Shown here: positions 15,811 through 24,037 of the stretch, one piece after another | How the letters are laid out: the number at the start of each line of letters is the position of its first letter | Numbering within the stretch: position 1 is the first letter of the stretch | DNA from: Paractinoplanes tereljensis | GTDB lineage: Bacteria; Actinomycetota; Actinomycetes; Mycobacteriales; Micromonosporaceae | NCBI RefSeq assembly: GCF_016862435.1 | Contig: NZ_BOMY01000021.1 | Span: 124,001-188,000 of the forward strand | Reading direction: 5' to 3' | DNA: 64,000 nucleotides | Notes under the pieces: generated by a model | The model's database searches: none | The model's input: the letters and a program-made list of their open reading frames with translations, nothing else | What the model was told of the DNA's origin: nothing | Made by a program: the position numbers and the translations under genes

Positions 15811-16670
15811 CCTTTGATCGCTCCGGAGGTCAGGCCGCGCATGAACTGGCGCTGCAGCGCCAGGAACACCACGACCGAGGGCAGCAGCGCGAGCAGCGCC
15901 GAGGCGATCAGCACCCCGGTGCCGACCTGTTCGTCGGCGCGCAGGCTGCGCAGCGCGAGGGCGAGGGTGAACTGGCTCGCGTCCTGGGCGACCAGCAGCG
16001 GCAGGATGTACTGGTCCCAGATCATCGTGAAGCCGAAGATGCCCAGCACGCCCAGCGCGGGGCGGCAGACCGGCAGGATCACCGACCAGAAGATGCGCAG
16101 GTCACCGGCACCGTCGAGGCGGGCCGCCTCCTCGAGTTCGATCGGCACGTCGCGCATGAACTCGGTCATCACCAGGATCGCGAACGCCCACGCGCCGACC
16201 GGAACGATCATCCCGGCGAGCGTCCCGACCAGGTTGATGTGGATGATCGGCACGTCGGCGAGCACCAGCGACAGCGGGATCGCCAGGATCTCCTCGGGCA
16301 ACATCATGGTGGACAGAATCAAGAGCATGACGAGGCGTACGCCGGGGAACTGCTTACGGGCCAGGGCGTACGCGGCGGAGACGCTGACCGCGATCTGAAG
16401 CAGCAGCCCCCCGCCGACTACGATCAGGGAGTTGGCCAGGTACCGCAGAACCCCTTGATCGACCGCGGCCTGGAAGTTGTCCAGGGTGAGGTCGTGCGGC
16501 AGCAGGGAGAGCTTGGTCGGGTCGGTGACCCGGCCGAACGCGCTGACCAGCAGGGCGATCAGCGGGCCGGCGAAGATGAAGACGGCCAGGGCGTACAGCG
16601 CGAATTTGATGATCCGGCCGATCGGGCCACGGACCGCGCCCAGGCCCAGGGCGGTGTCGAGTTGTCTCAT
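15807..16670 (-). CDS. Carbohydrate ABC transporter permease (MalG/UgpE type)
   Basis: About 287 aa from ATG 16670, overlapping the partner permease stop (ATGA). Six transmembrane helices and the EAA loop ELEEAARLDGAGDLRIFWSV identify the second inner-membrane subunit of a CUT1 sugar importer. Residues 65-85 (LTLDNFQAAVDQGVLRYLAN) are typical of the MalG branch. It lies in the chain binding protein, permease, permease, dehydratase, with no ATPase gene, so it must share an energising subunit encoded elsewhere. Confidence 0.92.
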   Translation of the reverse strand: MRQLDTALGLGAVRGPIGRIIKFALYALAVFIFAGPLIALLVSAFGRVTDPTKLSLLPHDLTLDNFQAAVDQGVLRYLANSLIVVGGGLLLQIAVSVSAAYALARKQFPGVRLVMLLILSTMMLPEEILAIPLSLVLADVPIIHINLVGTLAGMIVPVGAWAFAILVMTEFMRDVPIELEEAARLDGAGDLRIFWSVILPVCRPALGVLGIFGFTMIWDQYILPLLVAQDASQFTLALALRSLRADEQVGTGVLIASALLALLPSVVVFLALQRQFMRGLTSGAIKG

Positions 16671-17587
16671 GACCGCCGCCGCAGCAGCTGAACCAGAAGG
16701 GTGAGCAGGATGGTGGCGGCCAGCAGCAGCATCGAGCCGGCCGCGGCGACGCCGAGTTCGTTGCGTTCCAGGCCGAGTTTGTAGACCAGGGTCATGACCA
16801 CCTCGGTGGAGCCGTTCGGGCCGCCGTTGGTGAGCAGGAAGATCTCGGTGAAGACGCGCAGCCCGCGGATCGCGGCCAGGGTGACGACGATGGCGAAGAC
16901 CGGGCGCATTGCCGGGAAGGCCACATGCCAGAGCCGGCGCAGTGGTCCGGCGCCGTCGGCCGCGGCGGCTTCGTAGAGGGTGCGGTCGACGCCGGCCAGG
17001 CCGGCAATGAAGATCATCATGTCGTACGGGGCACCGCGCCAGATGCCGACCGCCATCACCGACCACAGCGAGGTGTGCGGCGAGTCCAGGTATTGCCCGG
17101 GTCCGAGGCCGAGCCAGCCGAGCACCGAGTTGAGCGCGCCGTCCGGGGCCGGGTAGTAGATGATCCGCCACAGCGCGGCCACCACGGCCATCGCGGTGAC
17201 GGTGGGCAGGAAGACCGCGGTGCGCACGATCCACAGGTGCCGGGCGGTGCCCTCGAGCAGCAGGGCCAGAGCGAGGCCGACCACGATCGAGCCGACCGTC
17301 TCGCCCACCGCCAGCACGACGGTGTGGCCGGCCGCCGCCCGGAACGCGTCGTCGCCGAGCACGGCCCGGTAGTTGTCCAGGCCGACCCAGCGGTCGCCGA
17401 GGTACGGGCGTACCTCCTTGAAGCTCATGCTGATCGCCCGGGCCATCGGCACGAACTTGAACACCGCGAAGAGGATCAGTGCCGGGGCGAGCCAGAGCCA
17501 GGCGCCGGCGTGCTTGAACCGCCTACCCCGGCGCGCCACCGGTGCCGCCTCTCGGTGGGCCGGCGGCGCAGCCAGGGTGGCGGTCAC
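16667..17587 (-). CDS. Carbohydrate ABC transporter permease (MalF/UgpA type)
   Basis: 306 aa from GTG 17587, overlapping the binding-protein stop (GTGA). Six helices after a 30-residue basic head; the EAA loop is TLYEAAAADGAGPLRRLWHV, and the downstream RVFTEIFLLTNGGPNGSTEV segment is characteristic of CUT1 MalF-type subunits. It pairs with the next permease. The substrate is inferred from the operon to be a uronate or small uronate-containing oligosaccharide. Confidence 0.92.
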   Translation of the reverse strand: MTATLAAPPAHREAAPVARRGRRFKHAGAWLWLAPALILFAVFKFVPMARAISMSFKEVRPYLGDRWVGLDNYRAVLGDDAFRAAAGHTVVLAVGETVGSIVVGLALALLLEGTARHLWIVRTAVFLPTVTAMAVVAALWRIIYYPAPDGALNSVLGWLGLGPGQYLDSPHTSLWSVMAVGIWRGAPYDMMIFIAGLAGVDRTLYEAAAADGAGPLRRLWHVAFPAMRPVFAIVVTLAAIRGLRVFTEIFLLTNGGPNGSTEVVMTLVYKLGLERNELGVAAAGSMLLLAATILLTLLVQLLRRRS

Positions 17588-18906
17588 GCCTTCGCTCCCT
17601 GCTTGGTCAGCTCGGCGTCGAAGGTCTGGGCGAGCTTGTCGAGCGCCGCTTTCGGGTCGGCGGCGCAGTCGGCGACCAGGGCGTTGAGGGTGTCGGCCGA
17701 GGCCTGCCGGAACGGGGTCCAGTCCGGGACGACCGGGACGTAGCGGGCGCCGTTCTGGTAGATGTCGGCGAACAGCTGCCAGCGGGTGTCCGTGCGGACC
17801 GACGCCATGTCGACCTTCGCGTTGACCGGCAGGCGCACCACGTTGCCGTCGGTGTCACCGGCCATGCCCAGGGTCTGGCCGTCGACCGACATGGCGTACT
17901 CGGCGAATTTGCTTTGTCCGTCGGGGTTGGCCGATCCGGCCATCAGGTAGACGTTCTCCCCCTCGGCGAGCGACACACTCTTGCCGCCCGGCCCGGCGGG
18001 CAGGGCGATCACCTCGTACTTGTCCCTACCCAGGTTCTTGTCGAAGCGCGCCATGTTGTACGGGCCGGTGAAGTAGATGCCGCCCTTGCCGGTCTCGAAC
18101 AGCGGGTGGGCCTGGGTGGTCTCGGCGGTCACCGAGCCGGGCACGACGCTCTTGTCGACGCAGAACTGCTTCCGGAACTCACTGGCGGCGGCCAGCGACG
18201 AGGCGCTGTTGATCGCCGGGGTGAACTTCCCGGTGTCGCCGGCGAGGTAGTCGCCGCCGGCCGACCACAGGAAGCTCGCGAAGTACCAGGAGGCGTAGCC
18301 GCGCTTGGTGGAGGCCGGGATGACATAGCCGTACGTGTCGGGCTTGCCGTTGCCGTCCGGGTCTTTCGTGGTGAAGGCGGTGGCCAGGGCGTCCAGGTCG
18401 GCCCAGGACTTCGGCAGCGGCAGGCCCAGCTTCGCGCGCCAGTCCTTGCGGATGAAAAGGGCAAAGGACTGAGCCGAGAAGGGTACGCCGTAGATCTTGC
18501 CGTCCGCGCCGGTCGCGGCCTGCCAGGACGCCGGGGTGAGGTCGCCCTGCCCGGCCAGGGCGGTACGGTCGACCTCGCGCACCAGGCCCTGCTTGACCAG
18601 GCCACCGAGCCGGTCGGTGTCGTTGATGACGATGTCCGGCAGTTTCTTCTGCGCGGCCGCCTGCTGCAGCTTGGTCTCGAAGTCGTCGAACAGCGCGGTC
18701 ACGTGCGTGGGCACGCCGGTCTTGGCGGTGAACGCGGCGGCCAGCTGCTGATCGGTCTTCTCGGTGTTGGAGCCGGGCGGTTTGCGGACCCAGATCTGCA
18801 GTTCGGTCTTGGCGTCGGCCTGCGGGCTGTCGTCGCCGCACGCCGCGAGGCAGCCGGCCGCGACGACGACGGTCACCGCCATGGCGAGCACTCCCCTACG
18901 AGACAC
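17584..18906 (-). CDS. Sugar ABC transporter substrate-binding lipoprotein
   Basis: 440 aa from GTG 18906, with AGGAGG about eight bases upstream. A lipoprotein signal ends in the lipobox CLAAC (Cys at about residue 22). The mature protein is a family 1 extracellular solute-binding protein: LQIWVRKPPGSNTEKTDQQL, AAAFTAKTGVPTHVTALFDD, LPDIVINDTDRLG, TYGYVIPASTKRGYASWYFA. First gene of a long coupled operon running to 10579. Located on the outer face of the membrane, it would deliver ligand to the two permeases. Confidence 0.92.
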   Translation of the reverse strand: MSRRGVLAMAVTVVVAAGCLAACGDDSPQADAKTELQIWVRKPPGSNTEKTDQQLAAAFTAKTGVPTHVTALFDDFETKLQQAAAQKKLPDIVINDTDRLGGLVKQGLVREVDRTALAGQGDLTPASWQAATGADGKIYGVPFSAQSFALFIRKDWRAKLGLPLPKSWADLDALATAFTTKDPDGNGKPDTYGYVIPASTKRGYASWYFASFLWSAGGDYLAGDTGKFTPAINSASSLAAASEFRKQFCVDKSVVPGSVTAETTQAHPLFETGKGGIYFTGPYNMARFDKNLGRDKYEVIALPAGPGGKSVSLAEGENVYLMAGSANPDGQSKFAEYAMSVDGQTLGMAGDTDGNVVRLPVNAKVDMASVRTDTRWQLFADIYQNGARYVPVVPDWTPFRQASADTLNALVADCAADPKAALDKLAQTFDAELTKQGAKA

Positions 18907-18923
18907 GTGCCTGCCTCCTGTCT

Positions 18924-18936
18924 ACATATGTGGACG
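18924..18936. promoter_or_regulatory. Candidate IclR-regulator operator, site 1
   Basis: ACATATGTGGACG lies between the divergent iclR-type gene and the ABC operon, within the near-palindrome GTCTACATATGTGGAC (18920-18935). The same 13 bases recur at 20787-20799 ahead of the second uronate transcription unit. A looser match (TACATAAATGGAAC) is at 20714-20727. Assignment to the adjacent regulator is inference. Confidence 0.45.
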
Positions 18937-19032
18937 CGTGTTTCGTGTGTGTCACGCGAGTAGAGACAAGCTAGCGGCCGGTATGATGACCGTCAACACT
19001 CTGGAAACAATCCTTCTTAATGGTGGGTATCA

Positions 19033-19854
19033 ATGCCTCGGGCTCGCACGCAACCCGTCCCGGCAACTCTTGACGGATCAGCAACGATCAATGACGCCTC
19101 GCCGGTGAAATCGGCCGAGCGCACCGTGAAGATCCTCGAGACACTGGCCGCGTCGCCGACCCGGCTGACCCTGTCCGAGTTGCAGGAACGCATGGGCTAC
19201 CCGCGGTCGAGCCTGCACGCCCTGGTGCGCACGCTGCGCGAGCTCAAGTGGGTGGAGGCGGACGAGACCGGCTCGGCGTTCGGGGTGGGGCCGCACGCGC
19301 TGCTGTCCGGCACCGCCTACCTGGACCGGGACCCGGCGCTGCGGTTCGCCCAGGAGACCCTGGAAGACCTGCGCGGCGAGGTCGGCTACACGATCCACTA
19401 CGCCCGGCGCGACGACGCCCACGTGCTCTACCTGGCCAGCCGCGAGGCCCGCGACTCGGGCGGCCGGGTGTCCCGGGTGGGCCGCCGGCTCCCGGCCCAC
19501 GTGACCGCGCTCGGCCAGGCGCTGCTGGCCGAGCTGACCGAGGCCGAGGTCGACGAGTTGCTGCCGCTGCAGCTGGAGGCGCTGCAGCCACGCACCATCG
19601 CCGGCCGGGCCGCGCTGCACGAGGAACTCGACGTGGTGCGCAAGCGGGGCTGGGCCTTCGAACGCGAGCAGAACACCGAGGGCGTCGCCTGCGTCGCGGT
19701 CGCGGTCGGTTACCGCATCCCGGCCACCGACGCGATCTCCTGCTCGATGCCGGCCGACCACGCCACTCCCGGCCACATCGAGGAGGTGGCCGACGCGGTA
19801 ACCCGGCACACCGCCGCCCTGGCCCGCCGCCTACGCCACGAGGGCATCCGCTAG
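19033..19854 (+). CDS. IclR-family transcriptional regulator
   Basis: 273 aa from ATG 19033. Winged helix: SAERTVKILETLAASPTRLT, LSELQERMGYPRSSLHALVR, then a GAF-like effector domain with GYTIHYARRDDAHVLYLASR, LPAHVTALGQALLAELTEAE, RGWAFEREQNTEGVACVAVA and a C-terminal helix. IclR regulators respond to small organic acids and commonly control uronate and aldarate catabolism. It is transcribed divergently from the ABC/glucuronidase operon and lies between the two halves of the pathway, so it is the probable local controller. Confidence 0.92.
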   Translation: MPRARTQPVPATLDGSATINDASPVKSAERTVKILETLAASPTRLTLSELQERMGYPRSSLHALVRTLRELKWVEADETGSAFGVGPHALLSGTAYLDRDPALRFAQETLEDLRGEVGYTIHYARRDDAHVLYLASREARDSGGRVSRVGRRLPAHVTALGQALLAELTEAEVDELLPLQLEALQPRTIAGRAALHEELDVVRKRGWAFEREQNTEGVACVAVAVGYRIPATDAISCSMPADHATPGHIEEVADAVTRHTAALARRLRHEGIR

Positions 19855-20672
19855 CCCATTCGCTGGGCCAGCGGCCAGTCGCACCACCAGGCGCCTACGC
19901 GATTCAGCTCGGGGTCGTCGTCGAAGTTGGGCTCGCCGAACTCGGCGATGCGCTCGGCCGCGTAGATCTCGGCGTCGTCCTTGGGGAAATAGCCGATTGC
20001 CTCGCCCTCGGCCAGGGACCACCAGCGGCGGGTGTTGCGGCTTACGCCCCAGATGATGCGGAAGCCGGGGCTGGGGGCGGACAGACAGGCCTCCACCAGG
20101 CGGGCGCCGTCGTCGGGGGACAGCCAGGTGGCCAGCCCGCGGTTCTGCGGCGGGGTCGGAAACCACAGACCGATGCGTACGCAGATGACGTCCAGGCCGA
20201 AGCGGTCCACATAGAGGCTGGCCAGCGACTCGACCGCGGCCTTGCTCCACCCGTAGAGGGTGTCGGGCCGCGGTGGCAGGCCGGCGGGCAGGCCGTCGGG
20301 GTAGGTGGCCACGTCGCGCAGGTGGAAGCCGGCCGCGTGCGACGACGAGGCCAGCATCAGGCGGTTGATTCCCTGACGGCGGGCCGTCTCCAGCAGGTGA
20401 TAGGTGCCCAGCGCGTTCGAGCGCAGCACCTCGCCGGCGTCGGCCTCCTTGCTCTGGCCGCCCAGGTGGACGATCGCGTCGACGCCCGCGCAGGCGGCGG
20501 CCACCGCATCCGGGTCGGCCAGCGAGCCGAGCACGAACTCCTCGGCGCCGGCGTCGTCGAGCTCGGGTGGCCGGACCAGGTCGAACAGCCGCAGTACCCG
20601 GCCGTCGGCGACCAGCCGGGACCGCAGTGACGTGGCTACCTTGCCCGCTCCGCCGGTGACCAGGATGCGCAT
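19851..20672 (-). CDS. udh: Uronate dehydrogenase (NAD-dependent, SDR-extended fold)
   Basis: 273 aa from ATG 20672. Rossmann motif VTGGAGKVATSLRS, then VDAIVHLGGQSKEADAGEVL, LMLASSSHAAGFHLRD, catalytic YGWSKAAVESLASLY, RIGLWFPTPPQNRG, and GVSRNTRRWWSLAEGEAIGY with the FPKDDAEIYAAE ending. These are hallmarks of uronate dehydrogenases, which oxidise D-glucuronate or D-galacturonate to the aldarolactone with NAD. The gene converges on the regulator; the two stops overlap by four bases at 19851-19854. It supplies substrate for the glucarate dehydratase after lactone opening. Confidence 0.88.
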   Translation of the reverse strand: MRILVTGGAGKVATSLRSRLVADGRVLRLFDLVRPPELDDAGAEEFVLGSLADPDAVAAACAGVDAIVHLGGQSKEADAGEVLRSNALGTYHLLETARRQGINRLMLASSSHAAGFHLRDVATYPDGLPAGLPPRPDTLYGWSKAAVESLASLYVDRFGLDVICVRIGLWFPTPPQNRGLATWLSPDDGARLVEACLSAPSPGFRIIWGVSRNTRRWWSLAEGEAIGYFPKDDAEIYAAERIAEFGEPNFDDDPELNRVGAWWCDWPLAQRMG

Positions 20673-20727
20673 CGAAGCTCCCCTCTATGGTGGCCGGGAG
20701 CCTAACATCCGCGTACATAAATGGAAC

Positions 20728-20756
20728 TTGACCGGCCCTTCGGATTTTCCTACCTT
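20728..20756 (+). promoter_or_regulatory. Candidate promoter for garR-garL
   Basis: TTGACC (20728-20733), 17 bases, TACCTT (20751-20756), giving a leader of about 28 bases before ATG 20791. No clear ribosome site is visible. An operator-like motif overlaps the start codon. Confidence 0.4.
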
Positions 20757-20786
20757 GTAAGCCATCCAGCTCCTAGATTGGCATAC

Positions 20787-20799
20787 ACATATGTGGACG
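20787..20799. promoter_or_regulatory. Candidate IclR-regulator operator, site 2
   Basis: ACATATGTGGACG, identical to 18924-18936, here spanning the ATG of the reductase gene. Part of it is coding, so one copy may be coincidental, but CACATATGTG is a perfect 10-base palindrome at 20786-20795. Confidence 0.4.
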
Positions 20800-21672
20800 A
20801 TCGGTTTCATCGGTCTCGGGGTCATGGGCGCGCCGATGGCGGACAACCTGGTGAAAGCCGGCTTCGACGTGGTCGGGCACACCCGGCGGCCGGGCGGGAC
20901 CGACCGGCTGGTCGCCGCGGGCGGGCGCGCCGCCGGGTCGGTCGCGGAGGCGTCCCGGGGCACGGATGCGGTGATCACGATGCTGCCCGACTCCCCCGAC
21001 GTGACCTCGGTCGTGCTCGGCGCCGACGGGGTGCTCATGCACGCCGATCCGGGCACGCTGATCATCGACATGAGCACGGTGCGGCCGCAGACCGCCCGGC
21101 TGATCGCGGCGGCCGCCGGCGACGCCGGTCTCGCGGCTCTCGACGCCCCGGTGTCCGGCGGCGAGCAGGGCGCGATCGAGGCGGCTCTGTCGATCATGGT
21201 GGGCGGGGCCCTCGCCGACTTCGAGCGGGCCCGGCCGGTGTTCGAGGCGCTGGGAAGCACGATCGTGCACGTCGGGCCGGCCGGGTCCGGGCAGATCGTG
21301 AAGGCCGCCAACCAGCTGGTCGTGGCCGGCACCATCGAGCTGGTCGCCGAAGCGATCGTGCTGCTGGAGGCCAGCGGCGTCGACCCGGGCCGCGGGCTGG
21401 AGGTGCTCGGCGGCGGGCTGGCCGGCAGCACCGTGCTGGCCCGCAAGGGCACCGCGATGCTGGACCGCCGGTTCAAACCGGGGTTCCGGGTCGACCTGCA
21501 CCACAAGGACCTCGGGATCGTGCTCGACGCGGCCCGCACCGCCAAGGTCGCGCTACCGGTGGGCGAGCTGGTCGCCCAGCTGATGGAGGCGGTCCGCGAG
21601 CTGGGCAACGGCCATCTCGACCACGGTGTGCTGCTGCGCGGCGTGGAACACCTGTCGGGGCTGAACCGATGA
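20791..21672 (+). CDS. garR: Tartronate semialdehyde reductase (2-hydroxy-3-oxopropionate reductase)
   Basis: 293 aa from ATG 20791. Beta-hydroxyacid dehydrogenase family: GFIGLGVMGAPMADNLVKAG cofactor motif, LDAPVSGGEQGAIEAALSIM substrate loop, and catalytic Lys in GSGQIVKAANQLVVAG; the C-terminus carries FRVDLHHKDLGIVLDAARTA. 3-Hydroxyisobutyrate dehydrogenase is the closest alternative, but a downstream overlapping (ATGA) HpcH/HpaI aldolase and nearby glucarate dehydratase favour GarR, reducing tartronate semialdehyde to D-glycerate. Confidence 0.85.
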   Translation: MWTIGFIGLGVMGAPMADNLVKAGFDVVGHTRRPGGTDRLVAAGGRAAGSVAEASRGTDAVITMLPDSPDVTSVVLGADGVLMHADPGTLIIDMSTVRPQTARLIAAAAGDAGLAALDAPVSGGEQGAIEAALSIMVGGALADFERARPVFEALGSTIVHVGPAGSGQIVKAANQLVVAGTIELVAEAIVLLEASGVDPGRGLEVLGGGLAGSTVLARKGTAMLDRRFKPGFRVDLHHKDLGIVLDAARTAKVALPVGELVAQLMEAVRELGNGHLDHGVLLRGVEHLSGLNR

Positions 21673-22430
21673 GCGGGCTGCGGGACCGGCTGGCGGCCGG
21701 AGACACGCTGTTCGGCACGTTCCTCGGGCTCGGGTCGGCGCTGGCTGCCGAGGCCTGTGCGGTGGCCGGGTTCGACTGGCTGCTGGTCGACCTCGAGCAC
21801 GGCGGCGGCGACGAACGCGCGCTGCTGCACCAGCAGCTCGCCGCCGAGGCCCGGCGGGTGCCGATGCTGGCCCGGGTGGAGTCGGCCGAGCGGATCCGCA
21901 CCGGGCGGCTGCTCGACGCGGGCGTGGCCGGCGTGATGTTCCCGCGCCTCGACTCGGTCGAGGACGTCCGGGCGGCCGTGCGCCACCTGCGCTACCCACC
22001 CGAGGGCGACCGCGGCGTCGCCACCTACAACCGGGTGTACGACTTCGGCCTGCGCCCCGAGGGCCTGGACACCGCGAACGACGGCGTGGTCGGCATCGTG
22101 CAGATCGAGAGCCGCAGCGCCCTCGCCGCGACCGCCGAGATCGCCGCCGTGCCCGGCGTCGACGTGCTCTTCGTCGGCCCCCGCGACCTGTCCACCGACC
22201 TGGGCTGTCCCGGCCGGTTCGACGCCCCGGAATTCAGCGCGGCGCTCGATCAGGTGCTCGTGGCCGCGAAGGACGCCGGGATCGCGGCCGGCATCCTGGC
22301 CGGCGACGCGGCCCAGGCCGCTGCCTACACCGAATTGGGGTTCCGCTTCGTCGGGGTCGGTTCGGACGCGTCCCTGCTGGCCCGCTGCGCGACCGAGGTG
22401 GTGCGGCAGCTGCAACATTCCTGCACATAG
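21669..22430 (+). CDS. garL: HpcH/HpaI aldolase, probable 5-keto-4-deoxyglucarate aldolase
   Basis: 253 aa from ATG 21669 (ATGA overlap with garR). Class II metal-dependent aldolase: DWLLVDLEHGGGDERALLHQ (base His), VGIVQIESRSAL (metal Glu), DVLFVGPRDLSTDLG (metal Asp), and the substrate-loop Arg near TYNRVYDFGL. The family cleaves 2-keto acids to pyruvate plus an aldehyde. With its neighbours it would split 5-keto-4-deoxyglucarate into pyruvate and tartronate semialdehyde, which GarR then reduces. 4-Hydroxy-2-oxoheptanedioate aldolase activity is the main alternative. Confidence 0.87.
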   Translation: MSGLRDRLAAGDTLFGTFLGLGSALAAEACAVAGFDWLLVDLEHGGGDERALLHQQLAAEARRVPMLARVESAERIRTGRLLDAGVAGVMFPRLDSVEDVRAAVRHLRYPPEGDRGVATYNRVYDFGLRPEGLDTANDGVVGIVQIESRSALAATAEIAAVPGVDVLFVGPRDLSTDLGCPGRFDAPEFSAALDQVLVAAKDAGIAAGILAGDAAQAAAYTELGFRFVGVGSDASLLARCATEVVRQLQHSCT

Positions 22431-22436
22431 AATTTA

Positions 22437-22466
22437 TTGACTTCGATCTATTTAGATATCTACCTT
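22437..22466 (+). promoter_or_regulatory. Candidate promoter for pectate lyase pair
   Basis: TTGACT (22437-22442), 18 bases, TACCTT (22461-22466) within an unusually AT-rich stretch just after garL. The -10-like TACCTT is the same as in the candidate garR promoter. Confidence 0.4.
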
Positions 22467-22507
22467 CGGGGCACTCGGAAAGGCGCGCCTGTTTCGAAGG
22501 AATAGCC

Positions 22508-24037
22508 ATGGCCAAAAATCGCTGGATCATCATTGCGGCCGTCGTTTTATTGAGCGCGGTCGCGACCGTTCCCGCCTATGCCGACACGCTGTTCGGCGAC
22601 AATTTCGACGACGGCAACGCGACCGGCTGGAGCACGAACGGCGGCTCCTGGTCGGTGGTCACCGACGGCTCCCCCGCCTACCGGCAGTCCAGCACCAGCG
22701 CCAACGCGCGGTCCCTGGCCGGCGTCACCTCGTGGACCGACTACACGGTCTCGGCCCGGGTGCGGCCGATCGCCTTCGGTGCGAGCAACCGCACCGTCGG
22801 CATCGCCGCCCGGGTCCGCTCGTCCGGCGAGTACTACGCCCTGGTCATCACCGGCGGCGGTGCGATTCAGCTGCAGCGGGTGTCCGGCGGGGCGGCCACC
22901 GTGCTGGCGACAGCCGTGGCCGGCGGCAGCACGCTCGCCCTGACTGTGCGGGGCTCGGCCCTTACCGGCTCGGTCGACGGCGTACCGGTCGTACAGGCGG
23001 TGGACTCCGCCTTCGCCAGCGGCCGGATCGGTCTGCTCGCCTCGTACGCCAGCGTCTCCTTCGACGACGTCCTGGTCGACACCGCCGCGCCCGAACCGCA
23101 ACCCACCCCGACCACCTCGCCGCCCCCGCCCGGCGAATGCCGGGTGGCCGGCACGCCGGCCGGCTTCGCCGCCGGCACCACCGGCGGCGCGGGCGGGCCG
23201 ACCGTGGCCGTCGACACCGCGGCCGAGCTGCTCGCCGCGATCGCGACAAGCGGTCCGCTCACCGTCTGCGTCAGCGGCACGATCGTGCTGCCGGCCGGCA
23301 TGTACGACGTGACGAGCGACAAGTCGATCCTCGGGGTGGGCGCGACGGCCGGGATCACCGGCGGCGGCTTCAACATCGGGCTGCCGGTCTCCGAGGTGAC
23401 CACTCCACCGGCCGGCGTTGTGCACAACGTGATCGTGCAGAACCTGTCGTTCCGCAACGCCGGCGACGACTCGATAAACGTGCAGATGTTCTCGCATCAC
23501 GTCTGGCTCGACCACAACGACCTGGCCCAGGGTTACGACGGGCTGATCGACATCAAGCGCGGCTCGTCGCTGGTGACGGTCTCCTGGAACCACACCCACC
23601 AGCACACCAAGAACATGCTGCTCGGCCACGACGACAACAACGGCGCGCAGGACACCGGCCGGCTCAAGGTGACCTATCACCACAACTGGTTCGACGCGAC
23701 GCCGCAGCGCAACCCGCGGGTGCGTTTCGGCGAGCCGGTACACGTCTACAACAACTATTACTTCTACAACACCGACACCGGGGTGGCCTGCCAGAACACC
23801 GCCGGTTGCGTGGTCGAGGGCAATTACTTCGAAGACGTGGAAGAGCCGATCACCAACACGTACGCCGGACCGGCCGGCCGCTGCGTGGCCCGCAACAACG
23901 TCTTCGTCGGCGAATCGGGAGCACCCGTCTGCAGCGGCACCGTGCAGGAGCCGTCGACCTACTACTCGTACACCCTGGACGACCCGAACACGGTGAAGTC
24001 CGTCGTCACCGCGGGCGCCGGAGTCGGGAGGATCTGA
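22508..24037 (+). CDS. Secreted pectate lyase (PL1) with N-terminal laminin-G-like domain
   Basis: 509 aa; ATG 22508 follows GAAGGAATAGCC. Signal peptide ends near VPAYADT. Residues 28-190 form a beta-sandwich (LFGDNFDDGNATGWSTNGGS, FASGRIGLLASYASVSFDDV) of the concanavalin/3-keto-disaccharide-hydrolase type, probably glycan-binding. A Pro/Thr linker precedes the parallel beta-helix: HHVWLDHNDL, LIDIKRGSSLVTVSWNH, RNPRVRFGEPVHVYNNYY, which are the calcium and catalytic regions of PL1. It cleaves polygalacturonate by beta-elimination outside the cell. Its stop overlaps the next lyase start (TGATG). Confidence 0.92.
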   Translation: MAKNRWIIIAAVVLLSAVATVPAYADTLFGDNFDDGNATGWSTNGGSWSVVTDGSPAYRQSSTSANARSLAGVTSWTDYTVSARVRPIAFGASNRTVGIAARVRSSGEYYALVITGGGAIQLQRVSGGAATVLATAVAGGSTLALTVRGSALTGSVDGVPVVQAVDSAFASGRIGLLASYASVSFDDVLVDTAAPEPQPTPTTSPPPPGECRVAGTPAGFAAGTTGGAGGPTVAVDTAAELLAAIATSGPLTVCVSGTIVLPAGMYDVTSDKSILGVGATAGITGGGFNIGLPVSEVTTPPAGVVHNVIVQNLSFRNAGDDSINVQMFSHHVWLDHNDLAQGYDGLIDIKRGSSLVTVSWNHTHQHTKNMLLGHDDNNGAQDTGRLKVTYHHNWFDATPQRNPRVRFGEPVHVYNNYYFYNTDTGVACQNTAGCVVEGNYFEDVEEPITNTYAGPAGRCVARNNVFVGESGAPVCSGTVQEPSTYYSYTLDDPNTVKSVVTAGAGVGRI

